37,025 bases of DNA from Candidatus Rokubacteria bacterium 13_1_40CM_69_27 (GCA_001917535.1 MNEF01000032.1:1-37025); one strand, 5' to 3'. Numbered from the stretch's first letter, positions 1 to 7,679 are shown. The notes: generated by a model not told the origin, from the sequence alone. A program made the numbers and translations.

Positions 1-546
1 CGCGTTCAGCTCCTCCTGGAGCGTGATGCGGGTCTGGGCGTCCACCGCGGCGAAGGGCTCGTCCATCAGCATCACCTCGGGGTTGGCGGCCAGCGTCCGG
101 GCCACGGCCACGCGCTGCTTCATCCCCCCGGACAGCTCGTGGGGATACTTCTGCTCGAAGCCGGCCAGCCCGATGAGGGTCACGAAGCGCCGCACGGTGG
201 CGGCGCGCTCGGCCCGGGGAACGCCCTGGATCTCGAGGCCGTGGGCGATGTTCCGCTCCACCGTCCGCCAGGGCAGGATGGCGAACTCCTGGAACACGAC
301 GCCGCGGTCACGGCCGGGCCCCGTCACCGGTCGGGCGTCGAGCAGGATCTGGCCCCGCGTGGGCGGAATCAGCCCGGCCAGGATGTTGAGAAGCGTCGTC
401 TTGCCGCACCCGCTCGGACCGACCACGGTGAGGAACTCGCCCTCCTGCACCTCCAGGTCGAGCCCGTCGAGCGCGACCACCCGCTCGCGCGTGAAAGGGT
501 TGACGTACTCGTGCCCCACGCCCCGGACCGTGATCTTCGGAGGCAC
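1..546 (-). CDS. NitT/TauT-type ABC transporter ATP-binding protein (3' end outside window)
   Basis: This is the ATPase subunit of an importer of the nitrate/sulfonate/taurine type, energising uptake of whatever the neighbouring binding protein captures. Visible motifs in order are Walker A (GPSGCGKTT, about residues 43-51), a Q-loop (VVFQEFAILPW), the signature LSGGMKQR and Walker B (VMLMDEPF). The frame is open to the window edge, so about 182 residues are seen and the H-loop and C-terminus are missing. I chose the GTG at 546, 22 bases after the binding-protein stop; a start slightly further upstream cannot be excluded. A permease gene would be expected just outside the window. The substrate cannot be told from the ATPase. 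Confidence 0.93.
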   Translation of the reverse strand, partial: MPPKITVRGVGHEYVNPFTRERVVALDGLDLEVQEGEFLTVVGPSGCGKTTLLNILAGLIPPTRGQILLDARPVTGPGRDRGVVFQEFAILPWRTVERNIAHGLEIQGVPRAERAATVRRFVTLIGLAGFEQKYPHELSGGMKQRVAVARTLAANPEVMLMDEPFAAVDAQTRITLQEELNA

Positions 547-568
547 GCCGTCTCGCCGCCTGCGCGGC

Positions 569-1585
569 TCAAGGCACCGGCTTGAGGTCCGAGAAGAGCT
601 GGGGATGCGACTTCATCACCTTCTCGATGAAGCGCAGCTCGATCCCCTGTTGCCAGGGGAGCGCCGCGCGGAGCTTCTTTTGCTCGAGCAGGATCCCGAC
701 GTTCTCCTCCCAGGCCGCCACCGTGTGCTGCGTGATGCGGGGATCGAAGGTCATGTGGCGGATGGCCTGCTTGGCGACGGCTCCGTCCAGGCCCGTGACC
801 CAGCGGGTGGCGATCTCCGCCGCGTCGTCGAGATGCTGCCGCGTGTACTGGGCCGCTTCGGCCAGGGCGACGACGTAGCGTTCCACCAGCTCGGGGCTCT
901 TGTCGATGACGTCGTTGCGGACGGCCATGTTGATGTAGTAGCCGATGTGCCCCCCGCCGCGCGACACCAGCACGGCCTCGGGGACCCGCGCCTGGACGAG
1001 CGATCCGAACGGCTCCCAGCAGGCGACCGCGTCCACGCCGCCGCCCTGCAGCGCCGACACGAGGTTGCCGGGCGGGACGTTGAGGAGGTTCACCTTCTCG
1101 CGGGAGAGCCCTTTGCGCTTGAGGACCACCCCGAGGTACTCGTCGGCGGTGCCGCCGACCGGCGTGCCGATCTTGCGGCCGGCCAGATCCTCGACCTTGG
1201 TGATGCCCGTGCCCTTTCGCGTCCAGATGCTGATGGGGTCGTCGGAGTACCGGCTGGTGCGGTCGCCCATCAGCCCCACCACGCCCCTGGCACCCATCCC
1301 GCGCTCCACGGCCACGGGGAAGTTGGAGTAGGCGGAGCCGATGATCTGGGCCTCCCCGGCCTGCAGCGCCTTGGCCATCTCCTGGCCGGTGTTCAAGACC
1401 TTCAGCTTCAGGTCGAGGCCGTGCTTGAGGAAGATGCCCTTCTCCACGCCCACGAAACTGGGGACGTGGTTCATGTTGCCGCCCACCGCGGCCGTCATCT
1501 GGGCCGGCGGCTGCGCCGACGCCGGTCCGGCCATCGTCAGGACGGCGACCACAGCGCTCGCGGACAGGACTCGGCCGGTCACCAT
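569..1585 (-). CDS. NitT/TauT-type ABC transporter substrate-binding protein
   Basis: A periplasmic binding protein of the NMT1/SsuA-like fold, 338 residues. It has a clear signal peptide (residues 1-24, ending ASA before Q). The mature start resembles SsuA/TauA proteins: NHVPSFVGVEKGIFLKHGL, then GQEMAKALQAGEAQI, and a domain crossover near GRKIGTPVGGTADEY. The ATG at 1585 overlaps the stop of the preceding AhpD-like gene (TGATG), with a good ribosome site (GGGGAGGGA) just upstream, so the two are translationally coupled. It probably feeds the ATPase that follows. Ligand candidates are sulfonates, nitrate-like anions or pyrimidine precursors; nothing in the sequence decides between them. Confidence 0.92.
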   Translation of the reverse strand: MVTGRVLSASAVVAVLTMAGPASAQPPAQMTAAVGGNMNHVPSFVGVEKGIFLKHGLDLKLKVLNTGQEMAKALQAGEAQIIGSAYSNFPVAVERGMGARGVVGLMGDRTSRYSDDPISIWTRKGTGITKVEDLAGRKIGTPVGGTADEYLGVVLKRKGLSREKVNLLNVPPGNLVSALQGGGVDAVACWEPFGSLVQARVPEAVLVSRGGGHIGYYINMAVRNDVIDKSPELVERYVVALAEAAQYTRQHLDDAAEIATRWVTGLDGAVAKQAIRHMTFDPRITQHTVAAWEENVGILLEQKKLRAALPWQQGIELRFIEKVMKSHPQLFSDLKPVP

Positions 1586-2238
1586 CAGCGTCCCTCCCCG
1601 GCGGCGGCGCGCGCCCCGCCGCATACGCGGCAAGCATACTCGTCCAGCGCGCGCGCCGTCACGCCGACCGCCCGGAGTTGACGGCGGTTCACCTCGTCCG
1701 GCTCGAGCTCGGTGCGGAACGAGTCGTTGAGCCGGTTGATCATGTTGAAGAGCGCCGCGGCCATCGAGATCTCCACGATCTCCGCGTCGGTGAAGTGTCG
1801 GCGCATCTCCGCCCAGGCCCCGTCGTCGTTCTTGGCGGTGTTGAGGGTCATGGCCTCCGCCCAGCGGAGCACGGCGCGCTCGCGCGCGTCGAAGAGCGCG
1901 CTGGCGGCATAGTCGCCTTGCAGGACGGCGAACTCGGCGTCGGTCAGTCCCAGGGCTTGACCAAGCACCCGGTTGTGCTCCGTTCAGTAGCCGCAGCCGT
2001 TGACGGTCGAGGTCTTCAGCACCGCGAGGTTCCGGAGCCGCGGCGACGACACCGCACCGGCCCGGGGCTGGCGGATGGCCGCCACCAGCGGCAGGAACCA
2101 CTTGGCGAGGCCCGGGCTATGGGCCACGATCCGCAAGAGGTTCGCCACCCGCCCCAGCATCTCGGTGGACGCCGCGAACACCTCCGCCACCGGGCCCGTC
2201 GCTTCCGCGTCGGTGATGCCCCGGATCCGCTGCGCCAT
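1585..2238 (-). CDS. AhpD-like / carboxymuconolactone decarboxylase-domain selenoprotein (TGA at 1986-1984 read as Sec85)
   Basis: The frame from the ATG at 2238 runs to a TGA at 1986-1984 and continues in the same frame to a stop at 1587-1585: 217 residues if the TGA is read through. The TGA sits at the second redox residue of the AhpD/CMD motif, giving NGC-GY-U-TEHN, where homologues have NGCxYCxxHN. Cys82, Sec85 and His88 therefore form CxxU plus the proton-relay His. Both halves are family-like, with normal codon use and no other lesion. Downstream sequence LGLTDAEFAVL and ALFNMINRLND is typical of the family. A SECIS-like hairpin follows the TGA. The start has a strong ribosome site (GGGAGG, 7 bases away). 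Expected role: thiol or selenol peroxidase/reductase, cytoplasmic. A second CxxC (Cys203, Cys206) lies near the C-terminus. Standard gene callers would give only a truncated product from the GTG at 1968. The alternative is a nonsense-mutated pseudogene. Confidence 0.8.
1940..1986 (-). other. UGA(Sec) codon and candidate bacterial SECIS hairpin
   Basis: Reading the minus strand from the TGA (1986-1984), a 7-bp stem forms between 1964-1958 (TTGGTCA) and 1946-1940 (TGACCGA), with one G-U pair and an 11-nt loop (AGCCCTGGGAC). The loop starts 27 nt after the UGA and has G at its second position. As I recall them, bacterial SECIS rules ask for a short stem-loop 16-37 nt downstream with a G in the first two loop positions, and this fits. 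It lies wholly within the coding region, as bacterial SECIS elements do. Folding was done by eye. Confidence 0.6.
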
Positions 2239-2282
2239 GCTCGCCTCCCCGCCCGGCCCCGTCGGGAGCCGGCGCGCCCCAC

Positions 2283-2291
2283 TTGATACCA
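2283..2291 (-). promoter_or_regulatory. Possible extended -10 for the selenoprotein/NitT operon
   Basis: The minus strand reads TGG-TATCAA, a TGn extended -10 with 4 of 6 consensus bases, about 45 bases upstream of the ATG at 2238. No good -35 is visible. The call rests on position and motif only. Confidence 0.2.
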
Positions 2292-2305
2292 CACCCCGCG
2301 TATCC

Positions 2306-2334
2306 TTGCGGGGCCTCCGCGCGCGTGCTAGGCT
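2306..2334 (+). promoter_or_regulatory. Possible promoter of the first HAAT binding-protein operon
   Basis: TTGCGG (2306-2311), a 17-base spacer and TAGGCT (2329-2334) preceded by TGC, an extended -10 arrangement. Transcription would start near 2341, about 33 bases before the ATG at 2374. It shares the TGCTA core with sites upstream of 9143, 15363 and 30275. Confidence 0.27.
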
Positions 2335-2373
2335 CCGCGCCGCCGCCGTCCAATCCCGTCCGGAGGTGCGACA

Positions 2374-3600
2374 ATGCGCTTCATCGCGATCTCGATCGCG
2401 CTCGTGTCGCTGGCGCTGGCGACACCGATGCGCGCCGTCGCGGCCGAACCGATCCGTGTGGGCTACCTGGGGCCGCTCACGGGCATCTTCGCCCAGGCCG
2501 GCAAGGACATGCTGGAGGGCCTCAAGATGGGCTTCGAGCAGGCCGGCTACCAGGCAGCCGGCCGGAAGATCGAGCTGCTGGAGGAGGACACCGAAGGCAA
2601 TCCGGCGACGGCCCAGGCGAAGTACCGCAAGCTCGCCCAGCAGGACCGGATCAACGTGCTGGCTGGCGTGCTGCTGTCCAACATCGGCTACGCGCTGGTA
2701 CCACCGATCGAGCGGGACCAGATCCCCACGCTGTTCCTCACCACACCCGACGACCTGACCAAGCGCCGGCGCACCAAGTGGATCATGCGCTCGAACTTCA
2801 GCGCGAGCCAGCCCATGCACGCGCTCGGCGACTACGCGGCCAAGACGCTCCGGTACAAGCGCGTGGCCGCCATCGCCATGGACAACGCCTTCGGTCACGA
2901 GGGCATCGGCGGCTTCCAGCGCGTCTTCGAGGACCACGGCGGCCTGGTCGTGCAGAAGACCTGGGTGCCGCTCAACGCCCTGGACTTCGCGCCTTACCTG
3001 GCCCAGATCCGCCGGGACGTGGACGCGGTCGTCCAGGTCTTCGTGGCCGCCCAGGCCGTCCGTTTCGCCAAGCAGTACCAGGAGGCGGAGCTCAAGGATC
3101 GGCTACCGCTGATCGGCAGCGGCGTGTTCACCGACCAGTCGGCCCTCAAGTCGATGGGCGACGAGGCGATCGGGATGGTCAGCGCGCTCATCTGGGCGCC
3201 GTCGCTCTCGACCAGGGCCAACGGGGAATTCATGAAGCTGGCGGCCGCCAGGGGCAATCCGTTGCCGGCCTACTTCACCGCCGTCATGTACAGCGCCGGC
3301 CGCTGGATCACCGAGGCCGCCCGCGCGCTGGACGGCCAGGTGGAGGACCGCGAGAAGTTCCTCGGCGCCCTCCGGGCGGCGATCGAGAAGACCGAGGATC
3401 CGCGGGGGCCCATCAAGCTCGACGAGTACAACAACCCCACCGAGAACGTCTACATCCTCAAGGTCGAGAAGGTCGGCGGCCGCCTGCAGAACACCGTCAT
3501 CCACACCTACCCCATGGTGTCGCAGTTCTGGACGTACAAGGCCGAGGAGTTCCTCAAGACGCCGCCCTACGATCGCAACTATCCTCCGGTGAAACCATGA
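2374..3600 (+). CDS. HAAT-family (branched-chain amino acid type) ABC transporter substrate-binding protein, orphan
   Basis: A 408-residue periplasmic binding protein of the Peripla_BP_6/LivK type. It has a signal peptide (cleavage near AVAA/EP, residues 20-25), then the typical IRVGYLGPLTGIFAQAGKDM opening and a C-terminal block with RLQNTVIHTYP and SQFWTYK. The start has a strong ribosome site (GGAGG, 8 bases upstream). No permease or ATPase lies next to it, so it must either share a transporter encoded elsewhere or act as a stand-alone sensor. Its stop overlaps the next ATG (ATGA). It is a close paralogue of the proteins at 6435-7679 and 9143-10366 but lacks their terminal CxHC. Ligand is unknown; aromatic acids are plausible given nearby catabolic genes. 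Confidence 0.93.
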   Translation: MRFIAISIALVSLALATPMRAVAAEPIRVGYLGPLTGIFAQAGKDMLEGLKMGFEQAGYQAAGRKIELLEEDTEGNPATAQAKYRKLAQQDRINVLAGVLLSNIGYALVPPIERDQIPTLFLTTPDDLTKRRRTKWIMRSNFSASQPMHALGDYAAKTLRYKRVAAIAMDNAFGHEGIGGFQRVFEDHGGLVVQKTWVPLNALDFAPYLAQIRRDVDAVVQVFVAAQAVRFAKQYQEAELKDRLPLIGSGVFTDQSALKSMGDEAIGMVSALIWAPSLSTRANGEFMKLAAARGNPLPAYFTAVMYSAGRWITEAARALDGQVEDREKFLGALRAAIEKTEDPRGPIKLDEYNNPTENVYILKVEKVGGRLQNTVIHTYPMVSQFWTYKAEEFLKTPPYDRNYPPVKP

Positions 3601-4370
3601 AGACCCACTACCGCCTCGACGGCCCGCCCGGCGCCCCGGTCGTCACGCTGAGCCACGCCCTGGGGGCCACCCTCGACCTCTGGGACGCTCCGGCGGCGGT
3701 CCTCACCCGCCAGTACCGCGTCCTGCGCTATGACGTGCGCGGCCACGGCGCCTCCGCTGTGCCGCCGGGCCCCTACACGCTCGAGCAGATGGTGGACGAT
3801 CTCCGCGACCTGCTTCGATCGCTCGGGATCGACCGGACCCACTTCGTCGGGCTCTCGATGGGCGGTCTCATCGGCATGATGGCCGCGCTCACCACGCCCG
3901 CGACGATCCGCAGCCTGGTGCTGTGCGATACCACGAGCTCGTACGGCCCCGGGCTCCAGCCGATGTGGGAGGAGCGGATCGCCACCGCCGAGCGGCAGGG
4001 CATGACGGACGCCCTCATCGAGCGCACGATGGAGATCTGGTTCACCGCGCCATTCCGGGAGTCCCACAAGGCGGTCGTCGACCGCATGCGCCAGATGCTC
4101 CTGAACACCGACCCCCGGGGCTACGCCGCGGCCATCCGGGCCATCGCCGGGGCGGATCTCACCGAGCGGATCCGCGCCATCACGTGCCCCGCGCTCATCG
4201 TCGTCGGCGAGCGCGATCCCGGCACGCCCCCGGCGATGGCCCGCGTCCTCCACGAGCGCATCCGCGACTCCCAGCTGGTCGTCCTGCCCAACGCCGCCCA
4301 CTGCTCCGTCGTCGAGCGCGCCGACGAGTTCACCCGGCTGCTCCGGACGTTCCTGGACGGGGTGAAGTAG
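3597..4370 (+). CDS. Alpha/beta hydrolase, 3-oxoadipate enol-lactonase-like
   Basis: A 257-residue alpha/beta hydrolase. The nucleophile elbow is GLSMGG with Ser87, the acid is probably Asp207 (VVGERDPGTPP) and the base His235 (NAAHCSVVE), so the triad is intact. The oxyanion region SHALG near residue 19 and the overall length match PcaD-type enol-lactonases, which hydrolyse beta-ketoadipate enol-lactone to 3-oxoadipate in aromatic catabolism. It starts at ATG 3597, overlapping the stop of the binding protein by ATGA, so the two are coupled. No other pca gene is present, so the exact substrate is open; a general ester or lactone hydrolase is the alternative. Confidence 0.85.
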   Translation: MKTHYRLDGPPGAPVVTLSHALGATLDLWDAPAAVLTRQYRVLRYDVRGHGASAVPPGPYTLEQMVDDLRDLLRSLGIDRTHFVGLSMGGLIGMMAALTTPATIRSLVLCDTTSSYGPGLQPMWEERIATAERQGMTDALIERTMEIWFTAPFRESHKAVVDRMRQMLLNTDPRGYAAAIRAIAGADLTERIRAITCPALIVVGERDPGTPPAMARVLHERIRDSQLVVLPNAAHCSVVERADEFTRLLRTFLDGVK

Positions 4371-4392
4371 CCAGGCAGACAGGAATCCAGAC

Positions 4393-4646
4393 ATGACGTT
4401 TGGGAAGATCGGCATCGCCGTCCTGGTCCTCGCCGTCGGCGCAGCCGCCCTGCCCGCGCGGGGGGGCGCCGCGCCGGGCGACGATACCTCCACCTCTCGC
4501 TGCGCGCCGGCGTGCAGTTCGACGGCCTCCTGGTGACGCGGAACTTCCGGCTCCTCTTGGAGTACTTCCGCGGCCACTCGCCCAACGGCCAGTTCTACCG
4601 GCACAAGATCGACTATATCGGCCTGGGCGCCCACGTCCATTTCTGA
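4393..4646 (+). pseudogene. Remnant of an outer-membrane protein (DUF1207-like): N-terminus and C-terminus kept, centre lost
   Basis: The ATG at 4393 opens a 47-codon frame that is a signal peptide (MTFGKIGIAVLVLAVGAAA) and then runs into a TGA at 4534-4536. In another frame the sequence continues as a protein-like tail (LRAGVQFDGLLVTRNF, then LLLEYFRGHSPNGQFY) ending in a terminal Phe at 4643, a usual outer-membrane beta-barrel ending. From memory the tail resembles the end of DUF1207 proteins, which are several hundred residues long. So most of the gene is deleted and the two ends are out of frame. It sits between the hydrolase and methyltransferase genes. Confidence 0.6.
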
Positions 4647-4659
4647 CGAGTCGATCGGC

Positions 4660-5460
4660 ATGACGCCCGCGGGCAGGGACGTCTGGGCCAGCGGCGCCGC
4701 CTACGAGCCCTACGTGGGCCGCTGGAGCCGGCTGGTGGCCGGCGAGTTCGTCGGCTGGCTGGAGATGCCTCGGCAGCAGCGCTGGCTCGATACCGGTTGC
4801 GGCACCGGCGCGCTGAGCGAGGCGATTCTCGGTTCCGGTCAGGCGCGCGCGGTGGTCGGTATCGATCCCTCCGACGGGTATATCGCGTACGCGCGCGCGC
4901 ACGTCACCGACCCGCGGGCCAGCTTTCGCATCGGCGACGCCCAGGCTTGGCCGGTGGACGATCACGAGTTCGACGCGGCCGTCTCCGGGCTGATGCTCAA
5001 CTTCGTGGCCGTCAAGGAGCAGGCCCTGGCCGAAATGCGGCGGGCCGTCCGGCCGGGCGGCGTCGTGGGGGCCTACGTGTGGGACTACGCGGGAGAGATG
5101 CAGCTCATACGGCACTTCTGGGATGCGGTCGTCGCCCTCGACCCCGCCGCGCGCGAACTGGACGAGGGCCGGCGCTTCCCGATCGCCAAGCCCGAGCCGC
5201 TGTCCGCGCTGTTCCGTGGCGTCGGCCTGCGCGGCGTCGAGGCGCGCGCCATCGACGTGCCCACGGTCTTCAAGGACTTCGACGATTACTGGTCGCCGTT
5301 CCTGGGTGGCCAGGGACCAGCGCCCGGTTACTGCATGTCGCTCCCCGAGGAGCGCCGCGCGGCGCTCCGCGAGCGCATCAGGCACCGCCTGCCCGTTCGG
5401 GCCGACGGCACCATCCCCCTGATCGCCCGCGCGTGGGCGGTCAAGGGCGTCGCACCCTAG
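4660..5460 (+). CDS. Class I SAM-dependent methyltransferase
   Basis: A 266-residue Rossmann-fold methyltransferase of the UbiE/Methyltransf_11 kind. The SAM-binding motif I is WLDTGCGTGALSEAI (Asp44, Gly46, Gly48, Gly50), followed by an acidic residue at the end of strand 2 (VVGIDPSDGY), motif II-like IGDAQAWP and FDAAVSGLMLNF, and motif III-like RRAVRPGGVVGAYVWD. No membrane segment. The start at 4660 is 13 bases after the outer-membrane remnant, with only a weak ribosome site. The stop overlaps the convergent dehydrogenase gene by 20 bases. The acceptor is unknown; a small molecule is most likely. Confidence 0.88.
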   Translation: MTPAGRDVWASGAAYEPYVGRWSRLVAGEFVGWLEMPRQQRWLDTGCGTGALSEAILGSGQARAVVGIDPSDGYIAYARAHVTDPRASFRIGDAQAWPVDDHEFDAAVSGLMLNFVAVKEQALAEMRRAVRPGGVVGAYVWDYAGEMQLIRHFWDAVVALDPAARELDEGRRFPIAKPEPLSALFRGVGLRGVEARAIDVPTVFKDFDDYWSPFLGGQGPAPGYCMSLPEERRAALRERIRHRLPVRADGTIPLIARAWAVKGVAP

Positions 5461-6325
5461 CCAGCGACTCGAACACCGTCACCACCACCGAGAGATCTTC
5501 GCCGGCGTGGCCGTCCGCCAGCGCGGTGGCGTAGAGGCGCTCGGCCAGGTCGGTGAGCGGAAGCGCGGCGCCCATGCTCGCCGCCGCCGCCTGGATCAGG
5601 TGCAGGTCTTTCATGAACAGATCGAGCTTCATCTGGGGCGGAAACTCACCGCGCACGATCAGCGGACCGCGCACCTCGAGCATGCGCGAGGTCGCCGCGC
5701 TCGCGGCCAGGACCTCGAGGACCATGGCCGGATCGAGCCCGCCGGTCCGCGCCATGGCCAGCGCCTCGGCGGCCGCCGCGCTGTGCAGGCCGATGAGCAG
5801 GTTGGCCACCAGCTTGACGAACATCGCCTGACCCGCCGCCCCTACCCAGAACGCCCGCGGCAGCACGGCCTCCAGCAGCGGTCGCCACCGCTCGAAGAGG
5901 GCGCGATCGCCGCCGACGATGACGATGCCGTCGCCCTGCGCGACCTGGGCGCTGGTGCCGCTGACCGGGCAATCGAGGAACCCGAGCCCGCGGGCGGCCA
6001 CCGCCTGGGCCAGGCGCTCGGTCAGCGCGGGTGAGATCGTGCTCATCTGGATGATGACCTGCGCAGGGCGCGCCCCGGCCAGCACGCCGTCGGGGCCGAC
6101 GATCGCCTCCTCCACCGTGGTCAGCGACGGCAGGACCGTGCACACGGCATCCGAGGCCTTGGCCACCGCGGCCGCGGAGGCGGCAGGCTGGCCGCCGAGC
6201 GCGCCCAGCGCCTGCATCCGGTCGGGCAGCACGTCGTAGCCGACGATCTGATGGCCGGCGGTGCGGAGGCGGGAGGCCACGGCGTGGCCGAGGAGCCCAA
6301 GGCCGACGATCCCGACCGTCGTCAC
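5441..6325 (-). CDS. 3-hydroxyisobutyrate dehydrogenase-family NAD(P)-dependent beta-hydroxyacid dehydrogenase
   Basis: A 294-residue cytoplasmic oxidoreductase. The N-terminal dinucleotide site is GIVGLGLLG (residues 5-13), the substrate-binding block is DCPVSGTSAQ (118-127), and the catalytic helix carries Lys171 and Asn175 (FVKLVANLL). It oxidises or reduces a short-chain beta-hydroxyacid or related substrate; tartronate semialdehyde reductase and imine reductase-like members share these motifs, so the substrate is not fixed. It starts with GTG at 6325. Upstream lies the two-hairpin repeat at 6343-6430, which separates it from the binding-protein gene and may insulate its transcription. 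Confidence 0.9.
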   Translation of the reverse strand: MTTVGIVGLGLLGHAVASRLRTAGHQIVGYDVLPDRMQALGALGGQPAASAAAVAKASDAVCTVLPSLTTVEEAIVGPDGVLAGARPAQVIIQMSTISPALTERLAQAVAARGLGFLDCPVSGTSAQVAQGDGIVIVGGDRALFERWRPLLEAVLPRAFWVGAAGQAMFVKLVANLLIGLHSAAAAEALAMARTGGLDPAMVLEVLAASAATSRMLEVRGPLIVRGEFPPQMKLDLFMKDLHLIQAAAASMGAALPLTDLAERLYATALADGHAGEDLSVVVTVFESLARVRRP

Positions 6326-6342
6326 TCGCGCGCCCTTCGAGC

Positions 6343-6430
6343 GCGGGCTTCGCCCGCTTCGAGCGCCGGCTTCGCCGGCGCAATCCTGTCCTGGGGGAGG
6401 CCTCGGAGGGGGCCGTAGAGGCCCCCTCCG
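6343..6430 (-). repeat. REP-like two-hairpin palindromic element, copy A
   Basis: In minus-strand order it contains an 11-bp stem (6430-6420/6414-6404, 5-nt loop; GGAGGGGGCC against GGCCCCCTCC), a spacer ending CCTCCCCCAGGA, then a perfect 8-bp hairpin GCGCCGGC-GAA-GCCGGCGC (6381-6363) and a third small hairpin (6357-6343). It lies directly downstream of the binding-protein stop, so it could act as a terminator or mRNA stabiliser, though there is no T-run. It matches copies at 24817 and 36619. Confidence 0.75.
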
Positions 6431-6434
6431 ACTT

Positions 6435-7679
6435 CTAGCAGTGCCGGCACGGCGGGTAATCGCGCGAGTACACCGGATTTTTCAGATAATCCTCGGGCTT
6501 GGACGTCCAGAACTGCGAGACGCTGGGGAAGGTGTGGACGACGGTATTCTGCAGGCGGCCACCCACCTTCTCGACCTTGCGGACGTAGACGTTCTGGACC
6601 GGGTTGCCGTAGTCGTCGAAGCGGATGGGCCCGCGCGGCGCGTCCGAGAGATCGGCCTGCCGGAGCGCGCCCAGGAACTTCTCGACGTTCTCGATGTCGC
6701 CGCCGGTCGCCTCCAGCGCCGCCTTGAGGGCGACGCCGGCCACGTACGTCCCTTCCGAGTAGTAGGAGGGCACCTGCTTGAACTTGGCCTCGTAGGCCGC
6801 GGCGAACTTCTTGTTGGCCGGGGTCGGGAGGGCGGCCGAGTAATGGAGCGCGGTGACGACCCCGAGCACCTCGTCGCCCATGGTGCGCAGCACGTGCTCG
6901 TCGGTGAAGGTGCCGCCGCCGATGAGGGGCAGCCGCTCCTTGAGCCCGGCCTCGGCGAACTGTTTGGAGAAGCGCAGGGCGTCGGCGCCGGAGAAGACGC
7001 AGTAGATGGCGTCCACATCGCGCCGCAGCTGGGCCAGGTACGGCGCGAAGTCCGGCGTATTGAGCGGCGGCCAGAGTTTTTGCACCACCTGGCCGCCCGC
7101 CTCCTCGAAGGTCCGCTGGAAGCCGGCCGCCACCTCCCACCCGAAGGCGAAGTCGTAGCCGATCATAGCGATCTTGCGGTACTTGAGATTGTTGTACACC
7201 CACTGACCGAACGGGTGCGAGGGCTGCGCGCTGCTCCAGCCCGTGCGGACGATGTAAGGGCTGCGCTTGCGCTGGGTGATGTCCTCGGACGAGACGATGG
7301 GAAAGATCGTCGGGACCTTCTTGCCGTCGACGTAGGGGGCGACCGCGTAGCCCACGGCCGCGCTGAGCGGGCCCATGATCAGGTGCACGCCCTGTCCCTC
7401 GACGAGGCCCCGCGCCTTGGTCAGGCCGGTGGCCGGCTTGCCCTCGTCGTCCTCGATGATGAGCTTGATCTCCCGTCCGGCCAGCCGGTACTTCTGCTCC
7501 TCGAAGAACAGCTCCAGGCCGTTGATCATGTCCTTGCCGTTGGCCGAGAGCGGCCCGCTGGTGGGCACCAGCAGCGCGACCTTGACGGCTCCTCGCTCGG
7601 CCGCCGGCGGGCGCCCGCCGGCGAGCAGCAGCGAGAGAGCGGCCAGGGTGACGACAACCATTCCCAGTCTTCGCATCAT
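6435..7679 (-). CDS. HAAT-family ABC transporter substrate-binding protein, orphan, with C-terminal CRHC
   Basis: A 414-residue periplasmic binding protein, paralogous to those at 2374 and 9143. It has a hydrophobic signal (residues 2-20), the opening VKVALLVPTSGPLSANGKDM, the middle block GYDFAFGWEVAAGFQRTF, and the C-terminal block GGRLQNTVVHTFPSVSQFW. It ends in PPCRHC, two cysteines at the extreme C-terminus. Start ATG 7679 (or the next ATG at 7676) follows GAGGAG. It is the last gene of a minus-strand operon behind the isochorismatase-fold hydrolase (21-base gap). No permease or ATPase is adjacent. Ligand unknown. Confidence 0.93.
   Translation of the reverse strand: MMRRLGMVVVTLAALSLLLAGGRPPAAERGAVKVALLVPTSGPLSANGKDMINGLELFFEEQKYRLAGREIKLIIEDDEGKPATGLTKARGLVEGQGVHLIMGPLSAAVGYAVAPYVDGKKVPTIFPIVSSEDITQRKRSPYIVRTGWSSAQPSHPFGQWVYNNLKYRKIAMIGYDFAFGWEVAAGFQRTFEEAGGQVVQKLWPPLNTPDFAPYLAQLRRDVDAIYCVFSGADALRFSKQFAEAGLKERLPLIGGGTFTDEHVLRTMGDEVLGVVTALHYSAALPTPANKKFAAAYEAKFKQVPSYYSEGTYVAGVALKAALEATGGDIENVEKFLGALRQADLSDAPRGPIRFDDYGNPVQNVYVRKVEKVGGRLQNTVVHTFPSVSQFWTSKPEDYLKNPVYSRDYPPCRHC

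Noticed and set aside
23..1681. Long plus-strand frame opposite the NitT/TauT genes
   Set aside because: Antisense to an ATPase with intact Walker motifs and a binding protein with a signal peptide; composition is that of a GC-rich shadow.
1962..1979. Nearer hairpin (GAGCAC with GTGCTT, 6-nt loop) as the SECIS
   Set aside because: Its loop begins only about 10 nt after the UGA and has no G in the first two loop positions, so the hairpin at 1964-1940 fits the bacterial rules better.
4534..4536. TGA in the outer-membrane remnant as another Sec codon
   Set aside because: Sequence after it in the same frame is not protein-like; the real tail is in another frame, so this is a broken gene.
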